Positions 12,401-21,400 of a DNA stretch of 64,000 bases are shown piece by piece. The notes beneath the pieces were generated by a model. That model saw nothing but the letters and a program-made list of their open reading frames with translations. It ran no database searches and was not told the origin of the DNA. The DNA is taken from contig NC_092563.1 in the NCBI RefSeq assembly GCF_037975245.1, positions 19,922,094 through 19,986,093 on the forward strand, given 5' to 3'. How positions within the stretch are numbered: the stretch's first letter is position 1; each line of letters starts with the position of its first letter. The translations under genes were made by a program, and so were the position numbers. This DNA comes from Apostichopus japonicus. Its lineage: Eukaryota; Echinodermata; Holothuroidea; Aspidochirotida; Stichopodidae.

Positions 12401-15400
12401 CTCATGATGACAAGCCCACCTTCCTTATTGCACTCTACATTTACTTATATTTTAAAACAGAAACATATTTAGAATTTTTGCACTTTGCAGACAGTTTTAA
12501 GGAATAAATTAGTTCTGGCATTTTTGTCATTGGCAGCAATGCCAAGCAATGATATGATCTGAAGCTATATATCCTGGTGTATGATAATAGAGTGATATGT
12601 GAACATCCATCTTCATTAATAGGACCTACAACGGACTTCTGCAGATTCTTACGACAATGAACATCTGGTTCAACTCTACTGCACATCATTACAATGTCTC
12701 GTTCCCAAGCTTTACATCTCAATAATGGAAACGGCTCCCTTCAAAGACTCCGCGCTGGCCTCAGAACATGTGGAGGAACTCCAAGGTAGGAGAACGTAGA
12801 AGGAGTTTGCTTGGTACTCACATGAACAGGGATGAAACAGAGGATGGGGATTTGGGTGGTGATGGAGCAACATATTTAAGACGAAACAATAATTAGGTAG
12901 ATTCCAAAGTGAAAAAGCTTCAAAAAGAAAAAAGGAAAACTAACAACAACAAAAAACTAAAAATATGCAGTTTGAACATGTGTTTGTGGCATTGTGCCAG
13001 ACGTTCCTTTCAAGCTCATCCAGCTACTGAAAAGGGAATGTACGAAGGAGTAACTAATGGAGAGGACCAGCAGTGGGTGCAATGGCAAGAGACTACTTGC
13101 TCAGCCTTCACTGCTATGAGGACATGTTAAAGATTTTCTTAATGTGTTGTGGTGGAATGTATCTGAAATTGTTTTTTTTTTCATTAGAACGGTCACAGAA
13201 GTTCTTAAGTTATGTAACTTCTTGAGCATTGAATAAGTCCAATTAGCATATCTATCAAGTTTTGTATCATTATTTGGTCTCAGTCAGGAATGATGATTAT
13301 ATTTTAGCTGGTAGCACTGGCATTTTAATCTCAGTCACTCTGAATCTCAATACCTCTGATTCTTTCTTCCTTTCTCTCTCTTCAGCTTCCCGATTTCCCA
13401 CCCCATCATCAGCTCTCTTAGATGTCCACACCATCGTCGGATACGAGTCTAGGTTAGCTCGACTGGTTCGTGCCTTTGAGTCTCATATCAGCCAAGATGA
13501 GGTGCAATCTTGGGATAGTCTCACCTGGTTCACTAATGAATTGTGAGTGTTTTCATTAGCAGATTCATTGACTTTATAAAGTTATGTGATATATTTGATG
13601 TAGAAGTTTGGCTCCTGGAGACACAGAAGTTGCAGAGATTGGCCTGTGTTTTTTGGTACTATTTAGCTTTCCTGATCATTTCATAAATTTGTTATTATGG
13701 ATGCAGTTATGTATACTAGGATTACAGAGTTGAAAACGTTTGCATTCGTCATGACAATGTTCCTTACCCATAGATTTTGATATTTGCATAGAAAACTACA
13801 AGTTTAGCTCAAAGGACACTTTTGATGTTTTTGCCAATTTTCACAGGAGCAGATACTATTAAATAGTGAAAATAAAACCAATGTTGCTATACAAAATGGA
13901 GAACTTTAGAGCAAATTAGAAATACTAACAAGAGTATAAAACAACAGTTTTAATATTTTCTCATGCCTTTTGGCTAACACTAGCAAGGCTGGTGAGTCTA
14001 TATATCTCTCTGTTTGACTGGCATTTCCAAAATTTCAGACAAAGTTCTGAAGTTTGATGAAACCAAGTTGAAACTATGATTCTTGTCAGAATACTTTTGT
14101 ATAATTTACTTTCATTTTGTTTTCTTTTTCCCTTTCACGCTCTTCCAGTATTCCACGATTGATAGAGGTGGTGGGCCGTTTGGAAGTCAATAACTCAGAA
14201 GTCACACAGAAACTCTGTTATTTGTTCTTCTTTATCTCAAGGACGTTCGGTGAGCACATCACAGAGACGAAGGTAAATATCCTACTTAAGATGTTTCAGT
14301 CTGTCTTGAAGAGTTATTATAAGCAGCATTTTGCATTGGTCAACATTTCAATGTTGAACCAGCTAGTGCTACTGTGGACTGGATTAAGGCAATGGCATTA
14401 CATCTCATACAGGAAAACTCCTTGTTTTTCCATCTAAAGGATCTTTCAATTTGTAAAATTGAATCCAGAATGAGCTTAAACTGTAACTTAGGTAAGAGTT
14501 CGAACCAAAGAAGGCAAGGTTATAAGTCATCTGGCTTCTCTTGCCTTCCCGGCCAAAATGCTCTTCCCGGCCGATAAATTTGTTTACCCAAACCTCCCCA
14601 GAATTAACAGAAAACAAGATTTTATTTGTTCAAATGAAAACACCCTTCTAGTGAGGGTGTAATGAGTGTGTGATGAATAAATAATTTAATTCCTTTTGCA
14701 ACATTTCCCAACTGTTTTGTATCTGAATTCATAACATGCCAGAAAAAGAAAAGAAAAACATTTTTTTTTAATGTCTGAAAATTTGTAGGTCATGCCATAC
14801 TAGTCTTGTGGATTTTTTGCATCAAGAAAACTTAAGCATTGAAAATTGATCAATGTCGCCTTCCAAACAGGTAATTCTTACACTTACAGGCAATAATAGT
14901 TTATAGAAAACATTGCTGGTCCAAGGGCTGGTGTTGTTTTGTTATTTCTGTGCCTCTGTGATTTCACAATTTATGTTTAGCATGATGTAAGTACTCTTCA
15001 AAGTAATACAGACAGTGCAGTGTGTAATGATGTATGTGATAGAATCAGTCACAAGTGAAACCTTGGCAGACCTCTTTATTGACTGTAGTTTAGACATGCA
15101 AGATTTCTCTTATCAAACATATATTATATTTTGAAGTTGGGATTCTGTGGTTCTTAAAAGTGTATATTTGGTTCCATTCCAACAGATCAAGCCAAAATTC
15201 CAAGCAGTGCTCACAGTTCCACCTGACCAAGCAGGTTCGTGCTTATGATGTGTTGTGACATAACATGACATGATGGGGTGGGATGTGATATGATATGACA
15301 TATTGCAGCAAGGTCAACTCTGACTATTGTGGATTTTGGTGGTCAAATGGAAAGGCATGGGACTTGCCGACTAAGGGTCACAGCTTTGCATCCTGGCCAG

Positions 15401-18400
15401 ATCATTACGTTGTGTCCTTGTGCGTGGCACTTTACCTCCATTGCCTCTCTTCACCCAGGTGTATAAATGGGGACCTGCGAGGTTACTTTTTTTTATAGTT
15501 GAGTGCGCTGGTTTCTGGCTGCACCATATGAGATATGTAGATGTGGCAAATAGTAGTAAGTGTCCTGGGAGACTGACTGTTTGAATTGTGCACAGGAAGG
15601 GGGGGTCTGACTTACCAAGGGCCTGGGGTGAAATGTTGTAAAGAAAGCTGAGTGAGAAGGCCTTGCCTTGATGCAAGACCAACTTTTCGCTTTTATTTGC
15701 ATTCCTTCTCAAAATTTAGCTCCTTTAATAATTGAGACCAATAGGGACTCCCATTTTCAGTTTGTCTTAACAGTGTTTGCCAACTTTTTGCACAACTCAA
15801 AATTATGACCACTGGATATATCCCTTTCTGACTCTCAATTTCTAAAGTTGATTTTTTTTTTTTTTTTAGGATTTTTTTTTCTTTTTTTTTTCTGTTTGTC
15901 TCTGAAAGGTTTGCTTGTTCTAATTTATGATTCAGTTCGATTAATGTAAGTCACTGGTACTTAATTTGTTGCAAATGCTCTCTTGTTTGTTAGTCGCTCA
16001 CTTTTGCGTTTCTTGCTCGACAAGTTCTCGACAGGATATAAGGATGAACAAGTTTTGTTTTCAACCCCAGGCTAGCTCATCTTCATATTTTTTTAGTCTC
16101 ACTTTGCAATACCAGTATATCAAGTCACAGAGCCTGCTTTCTACAATACAGCTTCATAACAGTGTCCCTCAGTTATTTTTATTTCTACAAATGTTGCTTT
16201 TTTCTCACTTTGTTGTATCCACTGATTAAATATTCATTTTCCCATTTTTCATCTGTGTGTAAAATCAGCCGGCATGGCCAAGTCTGGTCAGTATCCAATC
16301 ACCAAGGCAACCCTGCCAGTCTACACCTGTGGTGTCCTGATCACCTTTGACAGTCCAGAGAATAGAAACCAACTGAGTACTTTCTTACAGGAGTCCCTGA
16401 CCCAGCTGGCCCTGTCCGAAGCCCCCACGGAGAGTGTCCAGGTGGCCTTCAGTAAATTACAGTGAGTAATACTTGAGATAATAATAATAAATGCAAATTT
16501 ATATAGCACCATTATCCAGAGGAAAACCAATGCTCAGTGGTGCTAGTGCTCAGGGAAGGCAGTCATAAATAGATAAGTTTTGAAAATGTTAACGTTGGGT
16601 GCCGACTTGATGTGCAGTGGAAGTGAGTTTCAAAGATGAAGGTCTCTATGGCCATGGTTGTTAGAGTAACTGCCTCCATTTGTCACAACCATTTAATTTA
16701 GGGTTTCTTCTGTTTGTTCATTGCAAAAACAAAAAGGTTTGTAGTTGTGTTCTTTCCTTTATATGGTAGCAACTTTATTGCTCATGGCTGTACTGCAGGG
16801 ATGCTTATTGCCCTAACCTCCCTCAGTAGTTTAGAAAAGTGGTTATAGTCTGGGGTAGTCTCCCATCCATCTCTCATCCATGTGGATCTGGTGGTTCCAG
16901 GAGTAGAAAACATTGATGTGGGAACTACACGGTTACGTAGCTTTGAAACATGTAATCAAAACGTTTATGTATAAAGCAAGTTTCAAATGACAGTAATTAC
17001 TGGTAGACCTGAATCATCTAGACCAGGGGTTCCCTAACTGGGGGTACATGAACCCCCAGGGGGTGCGTGAGTCCATCCCAGGGGGCTCGTGAGACGATTC
17101 TGAAAGTCAAAACTAGAGTACTTTTTGTTGAACTAAAATCTGATATATCATATAATTTAGTAATGTACAAAAGTCGTACCTATCGACAAACTCTACAATA
17201 TTTCACTATGAACTTGATCTTTTACGAAGCACTGTTATGCGTATTGTAGTAAATAATGACTCAGATCGTGTCTCAAAAATGTGGGGGTTCGTGGACAACT
17301 CTGACATCCACATGGGGTTTGTGGGGGGATAAAGTTATGGAAACCCTGATCTAGACATATTAAGACCAAAACTTGTCCGGGATTGGAAAAACAGTTATAA
17401 AAATGCAGCTTCCTGAACTGTTGTAGTGTAGTCTGCTAATGCAAGTACGGCCCCTACATTCATTAGCTCAATGTGTTTGATAATGTGATACCCAATGCTG
17501 TAAATGCTGCTTAGTACATTCCCTCTCCCTGTTTGGTTTATGCTGCAACTGAATGGAAATAAAAAAATGTAATTGCTTGATTGATAGATGGATTGATTGA
17601 TGAGAACAAAATTTTCATTATTATACAATAATGATGGGTTTGATATCAGATCTGGATAATCCCCAAATATTTAAATAATCGGGATGTGGTTAAATCCAGG
17701 TTTTTGTTTACTATGTTCTAGATTTCAATGTAATTTCCATGTTCTTAGTGGATAGATCAACAATTCTTCAGAGAATAAGTTCACTGTTGATAGCTAATCC
17801 AGGAATTGTGAACAGAAAGCTTACATCTTAAAATTTGAAAACAGTTGTGAATTGCAACCTCTACTTATAAATTATTTGTTATAAGTTTTGCTTTCACTTT
17901 ATTTTCCCTTTTTTTAGGGCAACAAGTAAAGATATTTATTATTTTTTATCTAGAACAGGATTTATCTAGAACAGGATTCAAACCAGTAACTGGTACACAA
18001 CAACAAAAATTGTTCCCCTCTAAAATTGTTTACAATTTTTCCAGTTTATTTTTCTTGTAGTTGATTCACTGATAATATTCTCTATCTTTGTCACTATTTC
18101 CTCAAGTCATGTTTTCCCTTGTTATTTTCTTTCATATTTTTGATATACTTTTACATTCTGTCATAGAGAACCATGACTTCAATCTGCCATGTTTTTTTCC
18201 TTCAGTTCCAATTCAGACTACCACGACTTACTCCTAGCCACCCTCTGGACCTGCGTGGTACACACCCAAGCCTCTGTCAGAATCCTCACTGCCAAGCTCT
18301 TTGAACTTCTCTCTGCTGGACTGAGTGAGGCCCTGGTATCTTCCAGGGTTGTACCAGCTCTGATCACATTGTCTGGAGATACCAATGTGTAAGTATGCAA

Positions 18401-21400
18401 GAAACTAAGCACTTTCTTACCCAGGATTGTTCCAATTAGAAATTAATACAGTTTATGTAATAATTTTGCCAGAAGTTAGTTACTTTGTCGAAACTTTTTT
18501 TGAATGTTGTCCTTTTACTGAAAAGTTTTTTTCATTTTCAGCTGGATTATCTAATTCTGATGAAAACTTAGTTAATAAGCAATGCAAGTCTTCTCCTTAT
18601 TAATATCTTTTTGATTTCTTTTTGTTAGATCTGTCCGGGTGGCAACAATATCAGCATTTGGCACAATTTTAGAAAGAACTCCATCCAAAGAGGTAAGATG
18701 AAAGATTGTTTCTTCACGTCTCTTTTTTTGTGGAAAAATTCTTGAAGGAATCGCAACGACACAAAAACTTTTGTCATGGTTCACAGACTGTGACTGCTAT
18801 TTTCAAAGTAACCATCGGGCAGTTGATATGAAATGTCCTGATCTTTCATTTTCCCCTAGTCTGTATATTTCTTAACCTGTTTTATGCAGGGGGAAAAAAA
18901 TATTTTTTTATCCAAATTACCCCAGTTTTACATGGATAATATAAATAAGTTTATCTGTATTGCTTCTGTCTGGATTGGTTTTACCAGAGCGAGCCATTAC
19001 TGTGTGAAGTTGTTCACAAATATGACAGATATTCAATTTACTCACGGTAATTTCTTTCAGGTGGTCGAGCGTGTATTCGCCCAATTCCAGTCGTTTTTGG
19101 ATGATCCTCTTAACAAGGATGAGCTGATCATCATGAAGAAGACTATTCTTACGATGGGACAGGTCGGACCTGCCTCGGAGCCGAGGTTTAGGGACGAGTG
19201 TAAGTATTGACCAGATTAATACCCCATCTGATTTGTAGGGTTAGCTCACAGGACAGGACTCCCAGCAGCGCCGAGTAGAGGGCAAGGAATATACTTCTAC
19301 TCTTCATATGTTGTGTAGCTATTTTGAAAGCTCTTGAGCTTTTGTCTTTGTCATTAAGTTCTATGGTTACTGTGTATGAAAACTGGTATATATCTTTACA
19401 CTTGTATAGCAACTTTGCCATTTTTGGTTTGGCAATTTGCAATGCGATACCAGATATTAACTTGCCTTCCCTTACCAGCAAATTTATGGGGTGGGACTCC
19501 CAGTCGCGTTGAGTATAGGGTACAGAATATTTATCTTATCTGGGGGTTGATTCCATGTTAGGTTACAAATCTTTTAGAGTGCTGCTTTGAGCACTTCAGG
19601 TAAACCTATTAGATGAAAATTTACAGAATAAAAGTAATAAATGTTGCTCTGATTCTAAGTGAACCCCTCATTTCACTTTTGTGTTTTCTTTGACCCCCCA
19701 GTTATATTACCCAGGTTGACAGCCATCGCCCATGGCAACTGTAATGTCGTTGAGGAGTGGAAGAAGAGGGAGATAGCCATGGCTCTATTTGAAGCTTACA
19801 GTGCTCTATCCTGCTGTTGTATCCTTATATAATTATAACTGCTATTCATTATACAAACTTCTCCACATTAGGCAACAATAGTACAGAGAGGTTTAAAGAA
19901 ACTCAATGGAGGAATGCCAAACTTAGATGAAATTCTGAAATTTAAATCTATGTCGGTGTCAAAATGTTTACATGTTGCAGAAAATGTATCAAAAGTGTCA
20001 TCTATCTTGTTGATCTGACCTGCCAGATTGATACTTTCTAGCATATTGGAAGCATTCCTGATGGATTATACGGAAAAGTACGTTGGGAAATAATACTGGA
20101 GGGAAAACAAATTAACAAACTTTTTATCTATTGCAAACACCCTGAGTATGTAGTGTGTAAATGCAAACAGCCTGAGTGTGTAGTGTGTAAATGTAAACAG
20201 CCTGAGTGTGTAGTGTGTAAATGTAAACAGCCTGAGTGTGTAGTGTGTAAATGTAAACAGCCTAATTGTGTAAATGTAAACAGCCTGAATGTGTAGTGTG
20301 TAAATGCAAACAGCCTGAGTGTGTAGTGTGTAAATGTAAACAGCCTGAGTGTGTAGTGTGTAAATGTAAACAGCCTAATTGTGTAGTGTGTAAATGCAAT
20401 CAGCCTGAGTGTGTAGTGTGTAAATTTAAAAAGCCTGATTGTGTAAATGCAAAACAGCCTGAGTGTTTAGTGTGTAAATGTAAACAGCCTGAGTGTGTAG
20501 TGTGTAAATGTAAACAGCCTGAGTGTGTAGTGTGTAAATGTAAACAGCCTGAGTGTGTAGTGTGTAAATGTAAACAGCCTGAGTGTGTAGTGTGTAAATG
20601 TAAACAGCCTGAGTTTGTAGTGTGTAAATGTAAACAGCCTGAGTGTGTAGTGTGTAAATGTATAAAAGCTGGAGAGTCTCATATCTCACTCCGAGCAGGT
20701 TCTTCTCAGTTCACCTTTGAGAAGAAGGTCCTGCCGTAGGATCAACATGTCAGGTCCTCCAACTTTCAAATATGAATCGTTCAAAAACTGATGGCTAGTA
20801 TAAATCAGTTTTATTTGTTCACTGTCTGGTGTAATTATACTAGCAGTCATCTGGTCTGCTAAAGTGGTAAGCCGACATGATCCTGTTGAGTTCAATATTT
20901 CTGTAAATTGGTTATTCCATCATTTGTATTTTGGTGGCTTTCTGGTCATATCTGGCTGCCTTGATTGGTAAGCTGACATTGTCCTGTGAGTTTCATATTT
21001 CTTCAGTGTACCTGTGAGTTCGATATTCCATCAATTGTGTGTGTTTACTTTCTGTTGTAGTAGTAGTACCTGCCATCTAGCCTGCCAGAATGGTATAAAG
21101 CTAACATTGTCCTGTGAGTTTGATATTGCTTCAATGTACCTGTGAGTTTGATATTCCATAAATTGTGTGTGTTTACTTTCTGTTGTAGTAGTAGTAGCTG
21201 CCATCTAGCCTGCCAGAATGGTATAAAGCTAACACTGTCCTGTTAGTTTGATATTTCTTCAACGTACATATGAGTTTGACATTCCATCAATTGTGTGTGT
21301 TTACTTTCTGTTGTAGTAGTAGTAGTAGTAGTAGCTGCCATCTAGCCTGCCAGAATGGTATAAAGCTGACACTGTCCTGTGAGTTTGATATTTCTTCAAT

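Noticed and set aside
12641-12644. CTGCAG as the acceptor of RELCH exon 8
   Set aside because: It shifts the frame relative to exon 7; the TAG at 12620-12622 keeps the phase and the conserved reading.
20266-20739. A 157-codon frame of repeated Cys-Lys-Cys-Lys-Gln-Pro units, looking like a Cys-rich protein
   Set aside because: It is a 30-bp minisatellite inside a RELCH intron; the frame exists only because the unit is a multiple of three without a stop, and the other strand is open for the same reason.
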